Notes: a model not told the origin generated them from the sequence alone. Shown: positions 54,922-63,773, numbered from the stretch's first letter. The stretch: DNA of 64,000 nt from an uncultured Eubacteriales bacterium (GCA_948468535.1 CAOKIL010000002.1:23795-87794); one strand, 5' to 3'. Numbers and translations are program-made.

Positions 54922-55059
54922 ATGAATGGATGTTTTGGAGACGGTGGATGCCTTTGGATAATCATATTTATTATCCTGATTTGCTGCTGCTGCGGCGGTA
55001 ACAATGGCTTTGGCGGTTGCGGAAACGGCTGTGGAAACGGCTGCGGCTGCTGCGACTAA
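54922..55059 (+). CDS. Cys/Gly-rich single-pass membrane peptide 1
   Basis: 45 residues, start MNGCFGDGGCLWII, a hydrophobic core of about 10 residues, a CCCC run, then Gly/Asn/Cys repeats (GCGNGCGNGCGCCD). TAGGAGGTG lies before the ATG. The only clear paralogue is the next gene. The family is unnamed to me; similar short Cys-rich peptides in clostridia are annotated as hypothetical or chorion-like. Possible roles: spore coat/envelope component crosslinked by disulfides, or metal binding. No modification enzyme is adjacent. Confidence 0.75.
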   Translation: MNGCFGDGGCLWIIIFIILICCCCGGNNGFGGCGNGCGNGCGCCD

Positions 55060-55168
55060 TTTAGGCGATGCTTAAATACTTAAAATAAGCGTGCTTTGTC
55101 TTGTGCGGTAGGCAGTATGCCTGAGACAAATAAATATACCGCAACTAAAATTATAGGAGGTGTAAAGT

Positions 55169-55300
55169 ATGGGTTGCTTTGGTAATAACGGTTGCGGAGG
55201 CGGCGGATGCCTCTGGATAATCATCCTCATAATCTTGATTTGCTGCTGCTGCGGCAATGACAACGGTTGTGGCTGCAACGGCTGCGGCTGCGGTTGCTAA
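55169..55300 (+). CDS. Cys/Gly-rich single-pass membrane peptide 2
   Basis: 43 residues, MGCFGNNGCGGGGCLWII, the same GCLWIII-IILICCCCG core as peptide 1 and a Cys/Gly/Asn tail. TAGGAGGTG before the ATG matches peptide 1, so this is a tandem duplication. Both lack a basic signal-peptide start; the hydrophobic core is short (about 11 residues plus four Cys). Between the genes (55095-55147) two alternative stems are possible, TTTGTCT/AGACAAA or TGCGGTA/TACCGCA. Confidence 0.75.
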   Translation: MGCFGNNGCGGGGCLWIIILIILICCCCGNDNGCGCNGCGCGC

Positions 55301-55318
55301 TTTAATATAAAGCTGGTA

Positions 55319-55358
55319 TCGGGAGCTGTTGCCTTTAATGCAACAGCTCCTTTACTTA
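55319..55358 (+). terminator. terminator of the Cys-rich peptide pair
   Basis: GGAGCTGTTGC/GCAACAGCTCC with a 7-base loop, followed by TTTACTTATAT. Confidence 0.85.
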
Positions 55359-55378
55359 TATATTATATAAAATAATGG

Positions 55379-55407
55379 TTGAATATTTCTATAGTATGTT
55401 GTATAAT
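55379..55407 (+). promoter_or_regulatory. distal promoter candidate upstream of glnN
   Basis: TTGAAT, 17 bases, TATAAT (55402-55407). A weaker TTGACA-N16-TATGCT lies at about 55475-55502. No gene between here and glnN; the stretch 55410-55530 holds nothing else. Confidence 0.5.
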
Positions 55408-55530
55408 GGTATTAATGGAGATAAATAAAGCACAGGCGATTTTAAGTGAAAAATTTACTAAAATATGCTATCGATTGACAAGATTCATATGTTTAGTATG
55501 CTAAAAAATTGTGTTTATAGGAATTTTAGC

Positions 55531-55559
55531 TTGACAAATTATGATAGTCATTGTATAAT
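55531..55559 (+). promoter_or_regulatory. perfect consensus promoter of glnN
   Basis: TTGACA (55531-55536), 17 bases, TATAAT (55554-55559); start near 55566, 100 bases before glnN. Confidence 0.88.
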
Positions 55560-55578
55560 CACAGCATAAATCAGCAAG

Positions 55579-55622
55579 GGCGCTGTGAGTAATATACTCG
55601 CAGCGCCTTTTACTTTTTATTT
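55579..55622 (+). terminator. leader terminator/attenuator of glnN
   Basis: GGCGCTGTGAGT/ACTCGCAGCGCC (55579-55590 with 55596-55607) and a TTTTACTTTTTATTTT tract, entirely inside the glnN leader. Unless bypassed it would end transcription before the gene, so it is likely a regulated switch for nitrogen supply. Confidence 0.75.
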
Positions 55623-55666
55623 TATCATTTAAAGTTTGCTATTAAAAACGAAAGGAATGTTTTGTA

Positions 55667-57760
55667 ATGGACAAGATGAATGAGCTTTTCGGCAGTGCCG
55701 TATTTGAGGATTCGGTACAAAAAGTCAGACTTCCGGACAATATCTACAAACAACTGAGAAAAACCAAAGAAGAAGGAACACCACTTACACGTGAGGTTGC
55801 CGATGTTGTTGCAAATGCAATGAAGGACTGGGCTGTTGAGAACGGTGTAACGCACTTTACTCATTGGTTTCAGCCAATGACAGGTGTTACCGCTGAGAAA
55901 CATGACAGTTTCATTCAACCGGATGGAGTAGACAGCGTTATTATGGAGTTCAGTGGAAAGGAACTCATAAAGGGTGAGCCTGATGCTTCAAGCTTCCCGT
56001 CGGGTGGTCTGCGTTCAACATTTGAAGCAAGAGGTTATACAGCTTGGGATCCTACTTCAAACGCCTTCATCAAAGACGGTATCCTTTGTATACCAACTGT
56101 GTTTTGTTCATACACAGGTGAGGCTCTTGACAAAAAGACGCCGCTTATGCGCTCAATGGAAGCGATAAGCCAGTCGGCAGTTAAAGTTCTTCATCTAATC
56201 GGTGATACAGACGTTAATCGCGTAATTACAACCGTAGGTCCAGAGCAGGAATACTTCCTGATTGACCGCAAGGTTGCGCTTAAAAGAAAAGATATTACAT
56301 ATACAGGCAGAACACTTTTCGGAACACCTGCACCTAAGGGTCAGGAGCTCGACGATCACTATTTTGGTGTAGTAAAGAGAAGAGTTGCTGAATACATGAG
56401 AGATTTGGACCAGGAGCTTTGGAAGCTGGGTATCTTAGCAAAGACAAAACATAACGAGGTTGCTCCGGCACAGCATGAATTAGCGCCTATATTTACACAA
56501 GCAAATGTGGCAACTGACCATAACCAGCTTACAATGGAAATCATGAAGAAGGTTGCTGAAAAGCACGGTATGAAGTGCCTGCTTCATGAAAAGCCGTTTG
56601 AAGGAATCAACGGCAGCGGTAAGCATAATAACTGGTCAGTTTCGACAGACAGCGGCGAGAATCTGCTCAAGCCGGGCAAGACGCCGCATGACAATCCGAG
56701 ATTTCTGTTGTTCCTCAGTGCGGTTATTACTGCGGTTGATGAGTATCAGGATTTGCTCAGAAGTTCAGTAGCAAGTGCTGGAAATGACCATAGACTTGGC
56801 GCAAATGAAGCTCCGCCGGCAATTATTTCAATATTCTTGGGTGATGACCTTGAAGAAGTCCTCGAATCAATAGAAGCAGGCAGTGCGTTTGAGAATAAGA
56901 AAAAGCAGGTTATGGATTCAGGTATTGACGCTGTTCCTGACTTCGCAAAAGATACAACCGACAGAAACAGAACTTCGCCATTTGCCTTTACGGGCAACAA
57001 GTTTGAGTTCAGAATGCCCGGTTCGGCATTGTCGATTTCAGGTCCGAACTTTATTTTAAACACGGCTGTTGCAGAGGTTTTGGATACATTTGCCGAAAGG
57101 CTTGAAAAGGCTGATGATACAACTGCTGAAATTTATGAAATCGTAAAAGATACCATGAAGAACCACAAGCGAATTATTTTCAACGGCAACAACTACTCGG
57201 ATGATTGGGTTATTGAAGCAGAAAAGAGAGGGCTTTATAATCTCAAGAGTGCACCGGAGGCGCTTAAAGCATTCGTTACAGATAAAAATATTGAATTGTT
57301 TGTGAAGCACGGTATTCTAACAAAAGACGAGATGCTTTCGCGTTACGAGATTAATCTTGAGAATTACAGCAAGGCAATTAACATAGAGGCAAAGACGACA
57401 ATTGAGATGGCAAGACGTGATATTGCGCCGGCTGTTGCCAAATATGTAAAGGAACTGAGCGACACTGTCATCGCAAAGAAGCAGGTTGGCAACGTTACAT
57501 GTGCTTTTGAAGAACAGATTATTCCGAAGCTTTCTGATTTAGAAGCCGAGCTTTATGTTCGTGTTGAGAAGCTTGATGCAAGTGTTAAAGAGGCGCTCAG
57601 TATGCCGGAAGGTCAGGATCAGGCATCGTTCTATCACGATACTGTTTTGGCTAATATGGATGCAGTCAGAGAGATTGCTGACGAGATGGAGAAGTACACG
57701 GCAGAAGAATACTGGCCGTTCCCGACATACGGTGATTTGCTCTTCTCAATTCAGGATTAA
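55667..57760 (+). CDS. glnN: glutamine synthetase type III (GlnN)
   Basis: Makes glutamine from glutamate, ammonia and ATP. 697 residues, far longer than GSI (about 445), with the GSIII-specific N-terminus (SVQKVRLPDNIYKQL) and extra C-terminal helices. Catalytic blocks: GVTHFTHWFQPMTG near residue 60, GPEQEYFLID near 190, HNEVAPAQHELAPIFTQANVATDHNQ near 265 and GINGSGKHNNWSVS near 315. The conserved R in NDHRLGANEAPPAI near 374. AAAGGAATG precedes the ATG. Together with the downstream Amt-PII fusion it forms an ammonia uptake and assimilation unit. Confidence 0.97.
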   Translation: MDKMNELFGSAVFEDSVQKVRLPDNIYKQLRKTKEEGTPLTREVADVVANAMKDWAVENGVTHFTHWFQPMTGVTAEKHDSFIQPDGVDSVIMEFSGKELIKGEPDASSFPSGGLRSTFEARGYTAWDPTSNAFIKDGILCIPTVFCSYTGEALDKKTPLMRSMEAISQSAVKVLHLIGDTDVNRVITTVGPEQEYFLIDRKVALKRKDITYTGRTLFGTPAPKGQELDDHYFGVVKRRVAEYMRDLDQELWKLGILAKTKHNEVAPAQHELAPIFTQANVATDHNQLTMEIMKKVAEKHGMKCLLHEKPFEGINGSGKHNNWSVSTDSGENLLKPGKTPHDNPRFLLFLSAVITAVDEYQDLLRSSVASAGNDHRLGANEAPPAIISIFLGDDLEEVLESIEAGSAFENKKKQVMDSGIDAVPDFAKDTTDRNRTSPFAFTGNKFEFRMPGSALSISGPNFILNTAVAEVLDTFAERLEKADDTTAEIYEIVKDTMKNHKRIIFNGNNYSDDWVIEAEKRGLYNLKSAPEALKAFVTDKNIELFVKHGILTKDEMLSRYEINLENYSKAINIEAKTTIEMARRDIAPAVAKYVKELSDTVIAKKQVGNVTCAFEEQIIPKLSDLEAELYVRVEKLDASVKEALSMPEGQDQASFYHDTVLANMDAVREIADEMEKYTAEEYWPFPTYGDLLFSIQD

Positions 57761-57780
57761 TTCAAGAAAATATTAACAGA

Positions 57781-57825
57781 CAATGGGGTCTGAGATTTAT
57801 TCTCGGATCCCATTGTTTTTTGTTT
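57781..57825 (+). terminator. terminator/attenuator between glnN and amtB
   Basis: CAATGGGGTCTGAGA/TCTCGGATCCCATTG followed by TTTTTTG. No convincing SigA promoter follows, so amtB probably depends on read-through. The apex TGAG-N7-CTCG is shared with the glnN leader hairpin. Confidence 0.85.
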
Positions 57826-57863
57826 TAAGCGTTATTATATAAGAGAAATGGAGGAAAATAGTT

Positions 57864-59597
57864 ATGCAAAACTTAACGGAATTAGTAGCGGGTGAGGTCT
57901 TTCCTATCTGGTTTCTGATAGGTGCAGCGCTGGTATTCTTTATGCAGGCAGGATTTGCAATGGTCGAGGCAGGTTTTACAAGAGCAAAGAACTCAGGAAA
58001 TATTATTATGAAAAACCTGATGGACTTCTGTATAGGAACAGTAGTATTTATACTGATTGGTTTCGGTTTGCTGCTCGGCGAAGATGCTCTCGGAGGATTT
58101 TTGGGATTGCCGACGCTCGGAATCTTTACCGATTATGCAAACTTTGACTGGTCAAATTTTGTATTTAATCTCGTATTTTGTGCAACAACCGCGACAATAG
58201 TGTCAGGAGCTATGGCGGAAAGAACAAAATTTTCGGCTTACTGTATATATTCGGCAATTATTTCTGCGGTGGTATATCCGATTGAAGCACACTGGATTTG
58301 GGGCGGAGGCTGGCTTTCACGGCTTGGTTTCCATGACTTTGCCGGTTCATGCGCGATACATATGGTCGGCGGAATTTCAGCATTAATCGGTGCGGCAATT
58401 CTCGGTGCACGTATAGGCAAATTCACAAAGGATAAGAATGGAAAGATTAAATCCCACGCATTTCCCGGACATAATGTTGTTATAGGCGCTTTAGGCTGTT
58501 TTATTTTATGGTTTGGATGGTATGGATTTAATGGCGCTGCCGCTACATCGGGTCCGCAGCTTGCGTCGATATTTGTTGCGACAACAATCGCACCGGCGCT
58601 TGCTACAGTAACATGTATGATATTTACATGGCTTAAATACGGTAAGCCGGATGTTTCGATGTGTCTTAACGCCTCTCTGGCAGGTCTTGTTGCTATAACG
58701 GCAGGATGTGATGTAACGGACGCAATGGGTTCATGTATTATAGGTATTGTTGCGGGATTGCTTGTTGTGTTCGGTGTATGGCTCCTTGACAACGTGCTTC
58801 ATATTGACGACCCGGTAGGAGCTGTTGCAGTTCACTTTGTAAACGGTGTTTGGGGTACGCTAGCTGTTGGTTTGTTTGCAACAGACACTGTTCCGGGCAA
58901 CGAAATTGTCGGTTTGTTTTACGGCGGCGGATTTTCACAGCTTGGGTTTCAGGCTCTTGCAGTACTCACAGTGTGCGCTTGGACAGCAGTTACAATGACT
59001 GTATTTTATTTGATTATAAACAAGACTGTTGGTCTGCGTGTATCGGCTGAAGAAGAAATCGGCGGTCTTGATGTATATGAACATGGAATGACATCGGCAT
59101 ATGCTGACTTTATGCCGTCAACTCTTGCAGTCAGTGAAGGTACAGTTGAACCTGAAGCTGCAGCGGCTAAAGCCGTTCCTGTTGTTAAGGTTCCCGAGGA
59201 AGTGGGCGGCACGACTGTTGATTCTGACGGTCACCCGATTACTAAGATTACGGTTGTGTGCAAGGAGTCTAAATTTGAGGCGCTCAAGCATGCGCTTAAC
59301 GATATAGGAGTTACAGGCATGACGGTATCACATGTACTTGGCTGCGGTATGCAAAAGGGCAGCAGCGAATACTATCGCGGTGTTGCTGTTGAAGCAACGC
59401 TTTTGCCGAAGATTAAAATAGATATTGTTGTATGCAGGGTTCCGGTTCAAGACGTAATTCAGGCTGCTACAAAAGCTTTGTACACAGGTCATATAGGCGA
59501 CGGTAAGATTTTTGTATACGGTGTGCGGGATGTGGTTAAGGTTCGCACAGGCGAGACCGGATATGATGCAATGACAGAGGACGGCGAAAATTGTTAA
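57864..59597 (+). CDS. ammonium transporter fused to a PII signalling domain
   Basis: 577 residues. Residues 1-410 are a complete Amt/Rh channel: the start VFPIWFLIGAALVFFMQAGFAMVEAGFTRAKN, the EAHWIWGGGWLS region near 136, pore His in the GHNVVIGALGCFILWFGWYGFNG segment near 200, and VHFVNGVWGTLAVGLFA near 320. After an Ala/Pro/Val linker (about 420-455) comes a whole GlnK/PII domain (ITKITVVCKESKFEALKHAL to the end). Its T-loop (SSEYYRG) keeps the Tyr that is uridylylated in E. coli GlnK, and its end has GDGKIFVYGV. The fusion would tie channel closing to 2-oxoglutarate/ATP sensing in one chain. Confidence 0.95.
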   Translation: MQNLTELVAGEVFPIWFLIGAALVFFMQAGFAMVEAGFTRAKNSGNIIMKNLMDFCIGTVVFILIGFGLLLGEDALGGFLGLPTLGIFTDYANFDWSNFVFNLVFCATTATIVSGAMAERTKFSAYCIYSAIISAVVYPIEAHWIWGGGWLSRLGFHDFAGSCAIHMVGGISALIGAAILGARIGKFTKDKNGKIKSHAFPGHNVVIGALGCFILWFGWYGFNGAAATSGPQLASIFVATTIAPALATVTCMIFTWLKYGKPDVSMCLNASLAGLVAITAGCDVTDAMGSCIIGIVAGLLVVFGVWLLDNVLHIDDPVGAVAVHFVNGVWGTLAVGLFATDTVPGNEIVGLFYGGGFSQLGFQALAVLTVCAWTAVTMTVFYLIINKTVGLRVSAEEEIGGLDVYEHGMTSAYADFMPSTLAVSEGTVEPEAAAAKAVPVVKVPEEVGGTTVDSDGHPITKITVVCKESKFEALKHALNDIGVTGMTVSHVLGCGMQKGSSEYYRGVAVEATLLPKIKIDIVVCRVPVQDVIQAATKALYTGHIGDGKIFVYGVRDVVKVRTGETGYDAMTEDGENC

Positions 59598-59600
59598 ACG

Positions 59601-59632
59601 GGAGCGGGTATTTGCCCGCTCCGATTTGTTTA
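59601..59632. terminator. terminator between convergent amtB and dac genes
   Basis: GGAGCGGG/CCCGCTCC with a 6-base loop, followed by GATTTGTTT. Confidence 0.8.
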
Positions 59633-60832
59633 TATGCTAAAATACTTCTGCATATTTTTAAGAAACAACTGCAAAACATTTATCTTATCTACAGTTTCCA
59701 TAACTGTTATGTCTGTTTCAGCAACCTTTGAGCCGTCAATTTTAAATACCACATTTCCGACTTTTTCGCCTTCAAGAACAGGTGCAACGCGTGACGTTTC
59801 AAGGTTGATTTCAACCTCTACCTTATCCTCGTTGCCCTTTTTAACTATAAAGTCTGACGAGCCGCTAAGCTCAACCGGGGCATTGTCGCGAACGCCGCTT
59901 TGAACTTTTATATTAGGGATAGTTTCAATTTTCTCCGCGCCGCGTACCAAACTGTAATTAGCAAATCCGTAATCAAGAAGTTTTGTCGCACTGCCGAAAC
60001 GTTCTTTTGTGCTGGGCGCTCCGAGTATGACGGCGATTAAATCCATACCGTTGCGCTCGGCAGAGGCGGAGAGGCAGTATTTTGCCTTTTCGGTTGATCC
60101 GGTTTTGAGCCCGTTTGCGCCGTTGTAGGATTTGAGAAGTTTATTGGTGTTGGAAAGACCGAAGGTTCCGCCGCGCAAAGTGTCCATCCATGTAGTTGTA
60201 TACTTAAAGATATCTCTGTGCTTGATAAGCTCGCATGAAATCTTAGCCACGTCTCTTGCTGTACTGTAATGGTCATCAGGCTCGTCAAGACCGTTGCAGT
60301 TGCAGAAGTGCGTGTTTTCACAGCCGATAGCCGCAGCTTTTTTGTTCATCAAATCGACAAACGCTTCTTCGCTTCCTGCGACAAATTCAGCCATTGCAAC
60401 GGCGGCATCGTTTCCTGATGAAATCGCTATTGCCTTTAACATATCATCAACGCACATTTGCTCTCCGGGTTCAAGGAAAACCTGCGAACCGCCCATTGAC
60501 GCCGCATGCTCGCTTGTGCTAACCATGTCGTCATAGCTTATTTTTCCGTTGTCGATTGCTTCCATGACAAGAAGCATAGTCATTGTTTTGGTTACGCTTG
60601 CGATTTGCAAACGTTCGTCAGGGTTAAATTCATACAAAACAGTTCCGCTGACTGGCTCAATTAGGATTGCAGATTTGGCATCAACCAGCGAGGCAGACAC
60701 ATCTGTATCTACCTGTGTGTCAAGATTGTCCGCAAACACGGTTAAAGCCGCTGTGAGCGGCGCTGCGGCTAATATTACAGCTAACGCAGTTAACAAAGCG
60801 AGTGTTTTTATTGACTTATTATATTTATACAT
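59630..60832 (-). CDS. D-alanyl-D-alanine carboxypeptidase, DacF/DacB-like
   Basis: Low-molecular-weight PBP that trims pentapeptides. 400 residues from the ATG at 60832 (GGAGGAATAATT before it; the in-frame ATG at 60853 lies upstream of the ribosome site). Signal peptide to about residue 34 (VFA-D). Active-site motifs SVTKTM (nucleophile Ser near residue 80), SGN near 137 and KTGS near 242; C-terminal beta domain and amphipathic anchor (VDKINVLQLFLKNMQKYF). It lies 17 bases after sigG on the same strand, implying a sporulation role (cortex) as for dacF/dacB of Bacillus. Confidence 0.93.
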   Translation of the reverse strand: MYKYNKSIKTLALLTALAVILAAAPLTAALTVFADNLDTQVDTDVSASLVDAKSAILIEPVSGTVLYEFNPDERLQIASVTKTMTMLLVMEAIDNGKISYDDMVSTSEHAASMGGSQVFLEPGEQMCVDDMLKAIAISSGNDAAVAMAEFVAGSEEAFVDLMNKKAAAIGCENTHFCNCNGLDEPDDHYSTARDVAKISCELIKHRDIFKYTTTWMDTLRGGTFGLSNTNKLLKSYNGANGLKTGSTEKAKYCLSASAERNGMDLIAVILGAPSTKERFGSATKLLDYGFANYSLVRGAEKIETIPNIKVQSGVRDNAPVELSGSSDFIVKKGNEDKVEVEINLETSRVAPVLEGEKVGNVVFKIDGSKVAETDITVMETVDKINVLQLFLKNMQKYFSI

Positions 60833-60849
60833 AATTATTCCTCCATATT

Positions 60850-61623
60850 TCATAGATTCTTCTTCATACTGCTGAGCGCATTTTTCTCAAGTCTTGAAAC
60901 CTGAGCTTGAGATATACCGATTTCTTCGGCAACTTCCATTTGGGTCTTTCCCTGAAAAAATCTAAGATTTATTATATGTTTTTCTCTGTCGCCCAGGCGG
61001 TTTATCGCCTCTTTTAATGATATACTTTCAAGCCATGAGTCGTCTATATTCTTTTCATCTTTAATTTGGTCCATTACAAAAACAGCATCGGTTCCGTCAT
61101 GATATACAGGTTCGTGCATTGATACAGGGTCCATAATTGCATCAAGTGCAATGGATATGTCCTCCGGCTTCAGCTCAAGTTCTTTTGCTATTTCAGCTAC
61201 TGTGGGTTCTTTACCGTTTTGATTGGTCAGGCGTTCTTTGACCGATAATGCTTTATATGCCGTGTCACGCATTGAGCGGCTGACGCGGATTGAGTTGTTG
61301 TCTCTAAGATAACGTCTGATTTCACCTATTATCATGGGTACAGCATAGGTGCTGAATTGTACTCCGTGACCTGTATCAAAGTTCTCTACCGCTTTTATAA
61401 GTCCGATACATCCAATTTGAAATAAGTCGTCAATATTCTCATTTCGGTTGCCGAAGCGTTTCAGTATGCTTAGAACCAGCCGTAGGTTACCGTATATGAA
61501 TGTCTGACGTGCTTCACGGTCGCCCTGCTTGATTTTTTCAAAAAGCTCTTGTTTTTCTTTCGCCGAAAGTATCGGAAGCTTAGAGGTGTTAACGCCGCAG
61601 ATTTCCACTTTGTTGTTTCTCAT
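60850..61623 (-). CDS. sigG: RNA polymerase sporulation sigma factor SigG
   Basis: Late forespore sigma factor. 257 residues from the ATG at 61623 (AGGAGG 7 bases before). The N-terminal NKVEICGVNTSKLPIL is the SigG hallmark, followed by region 2 (NLRLVLSILKRFGNRNENIDDLFQIGCIGLIKAVENFD; FSTYAVPMIIGEIRRYLRDN) and region 4 (RFFQGKTQMEVAEEIGISQAQVSRLEKNAL). The motif GAATA at 61690-61686 with GCAAATACT at 61671-61663 resembles a SigF promoter, though the 14-base spacing is short. It marks the host as a spore former. Often next to sigE/spoIIGA, not here. Confidence 0.96.
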   Translation of the reverse strand: MRNNKVEICGVNTSKLPILSAKEKQELFEKIKQGDREARQTFIYGNLRLVLSILKRFGNRNENIDDLFQIGCIGLIKAVENFDTGHGVQFSTYAVPMIIGEIRRYLRDNNSIRVSRSMRDTAYKALSVKERLTNQNGKEPTVAEIAKELELKPEDISIALDAIMDPVSMHEPVYHDGTDAVFVMDQIKDEKNIDDSWLESISLKEAINRLGDREKHIINLRFFQGKTQMEVAEEIGISQAQVSRLEKNALSSMKKNL

Positions 61624-61721
61624 GACTTTGCCTCCTGTTGATTTGGTAGTTTGGTTGTATACAGTATTTGCAATCATAAGAATTATATTCAAGCCACACT
61701 GCAAATTTTAAACAAAACAAT

Positions 61722-61750
61722 TTGCAAACCGCATATACTTGTGATATAAT
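61722..61750 (+). promoter_or_regulatory. promoter of the aldo/keto reductase gene
   Basis: TTGCAA (61722-61727), 17 bases, TATAAT (61745-61750). Confidence 0.75.
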
Positions 61751-61784
61751 AATTAAGTATATTTTTAATTTTGAGGTGCTTTTT

Positions 61785-62918
61785 ATGAAATACAGAAAAG
61801 TGAAAGATACAGAAGTTTCGGTACTTGGCTTGGGCTGCATGCGGCTGACGACAAAAACAGAAGACGGTAAAGAGGTAATCGACCGCGATGCGCTTGAAGA
61901 AATGGTTAAATATGCAGTGGATAACGGCGTCAACTACTTTGATACAGCATATATGTATCATAACGGTGAGAGCGAGATTGCTTTGGGTGATGTTGTACAG
62001 CGGCTTGGTATACGCAGCCGGATAAAGATTGCCGATAAGCTTCCGCATTGGAATTTAAGCTGTCCTGATGATGTTGACCGTCTGATTAACGAACAGTTCG
62101 GCAAAGTGCAGACGGATTATTTTGATTTTTATCTTTTGCACGATATGTCAAGAAAAGTCTGGGATGAAAAGATTGTAAAATTCGGTGTGATAGAAAAACT
62201 GCTCAAATATAAGGCAGAAGGAAAAATAAAACACTTTGGATTTTCATTTCATGACGATTTAGATGCGTTTAAGTATATCGTGGATTCATCAGACGGTGTA
62301 TTCGACTTCTGCCAGCTCCAGATAAACTATGCGGACGCAGCGGCGTGTCATCAGGCGGGGCTTGAAGGCCTTGAATATGCTGAAAGTCACGGTCTGTCGG
62401 TAATTATTATGGAACCGCTTAAAGGCGGATATTTAGCTAATGCTGCAAAGCATGTTGAAAATGAACTTCCGAAGGACAGGTCGGCGGTTGAATATGCTCT
62501 TGACTTTTTGTGGGACAGGAAAGAAGTAACTGTTATTCTAAGCGGAATGGGCAACATGGAACAGTTAAAGCAAAATATTGAGTATGCAAGCCGAAGCGAT
62601 GCAGGAATGCTGACTGATGAAGAGCGAAGCAAGCTGATGAAGGCGGGCGAAGTATTCAATAAAGGCGCTAACGTTCAGTGTACCGGATGTGCTTATTGTA
62701 TGCCGTGTCCTGCCGGAATTAATATTCCAGAAGTATTCAAACTGTACAATTTGTGTGCATCGGTTTATACTTGGGAAACAGGACCTAAGCAGAAGTATGC
62801 AAAGCTTGAAGGCCATGCAGACGACTGTCTAAAGTGCAGAAAGTGCGAAAGTATGTGTCCGCAGCACTTAAAGATTTCTGAAATAATGGACGATGTTGAC
62901 AAGACTATGCAGAAATAA
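61785..62918 (+). CDS. aldo/keto reductase with C-terminal 4Fe-4S domain
   Basis: 377 residues from the ATG at 61785 (GAGGTG 8 bases upstream; the longer in-frame reading crosses the promoter). Residues 1-270 are an AKR barrel: VSVLGLGCMRLTT, the catalytic-tetrad Asp/Tyr in NYFDTAYMYHNGES near residue 48, Lys in IADKLPHW and His in FYLLHDMSR. The C-terminus has Cys motifs CTGCAYCMPCPAGI near residue 305 and CLKCRKCESMCPQHL near 350, i.e. a ferredoxin-like tail. This type is common in anaerobes; the substrate is unknown and ferredoxin-linked electron transfer is likely. Confidence 0.93.
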   Translation: MKYRKVKDTEVSVLGLGCMRLTTKTEDGKEVIDRDALEEMVKYAVDNGVNYFDTAYMYHNGESEIALGDVVQRLGIRSRIKIADKLPHWNLSCPDDVDRLINEQFGKVQTDYFDFYLLHDMSRKVWDEKIVKFGVIEKLLKYKAEGKIKHFGFSFHDDLDAFKYIVDSSDGVFDFCQLQINYADAAACHQAGLEGLEYAESHGLSVIIMEPLKGGYLANAAKHVENELPKDRSAVEYALDFLWDRKEVTVILSGMGNMEQLKQNIEYASRSDAGMLTDEERSKLMKAGEVFNKGANVQCTGCAYCMPCPAGINIPEVFKLYNLCASVYTWETGPKQKYAKLEGHADDCLKCRKCESMCPQHLKISEIMDDVDKTMQK

Positions 62919-62947
62919 ATCAGGATACGGTAAAGGAGAGTGATTAT

Positions 62948-63748
62948 ATGTATTGTAAAAACTGCGGAAAGCAAATAAATGACAATGCAAAGTTTTGCAG
63001 CTTTTGCGGAAAGATGACTGATAACGTTACGGTTTCAGTGCATAATACAAATATTAAGCCGGTGGGATATAACAGCGGCAAAAAGCTATGGCCCAAAAAC
63101 ATAGCTTACATTATAGGCGCAGCGGCACTTGCAGTGATTATTATTTCATCGGCAGTTCTTGGCATCAGCCGGTTTACGAGACACTTTATAGCACGTGATG
63201 ATTTTCATAATAATGGTCCGGTAGAATATTATGATTACAGAAACCACAGAAATTCGCATCCGTGGGATTATTTTGATAATGACGATGACGATATATTTGG
63301 AGGATATGATATATACGGCGGAGGTCAAAACGGCAGAGGTCAGGTCAGTCCGGGAGCGTCAGCCCAGCACAAACCGACAGTCGGACCATGGTGGTCTGCT
63401 GACGAGAACGGAAGATATCCGACAGATGAAGGATATAAGTGGCCGTCGGGCGATGGCACATATGAATATTACATAAACTCAACTATACCGAAGTTTGAGA
63501 GCGTTACCGGAGTTGAGCTGAAGAAAACGGAAACGGATAACGGCAGTACATATTATACATATGAACTGAATGACGATGCATATAAGGCATACATTAAAGT
63601 TTTGGCAGAAAGAGGCTTTAAGCAGTCGGAGTTTGAGGTTAAAGGACAGAATTCGTACGAGATGTATACTCTGGGTGACAGTTCGTTTTATGAATACCTT
63701 GTTATATACCATATGAATTCTGAAAATAAGCTGATAATAACGGCATAA
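62948..63748 (+). CDS. zinc-ribbon membrane protein of unknown function
   Basis: 266 residues. N-terminal zinc ribbon MYCKNCGKQINDNAKFCSFCGK (four Cys), a membrane helix (about 55-78, AYIIGAAALAVIIISSAVLG), a low-complexity Asp/Gly/Tyr/Arg linker (about 90-140) and an extracytoplasmic-type C-terminal domain (PKFESVTGVELKKTETDNGSTYYTYELND...MYTLGDSSFYEYLVIYHM). Such zinc-ribbon/TM/exported-domain proteins are common in clostridia with no known role. AAAGGAG lies 9 bases before the ATG. Confidence 0.85.
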   Translation: MYCKNCGKQINDNAKFCSFCGKMTDNVTVSVHNTNIKPVGYNSGKKLWPKNIAYIIGAAALAVIIISSAVLGISRFTRHFIARDDFHNNGPVEYYDYRNHRNSHPWDYFDNDDDDIFGGYDIYGGGQNGRGQVSPGASAQHKPTVGPWWSADENGRYPTDEGYKWPSGDGTYEYYINSTIPKFESVTGVELKKTETDNGSTYYTYELNDDAYKAYIKVLAERGFKQSEFEVKGQNSYEMYTLGDSSFYEYLVIYHMNSENKLIITA

Positions 63749-63773
63749 GTCAAGTTTAATTTGGAGGACAAGA

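Noticed and set aside
55414..55510. 29-codon ORF upstream of glnN
   Set aside because: No ribosome site and no recognisable sequence features.
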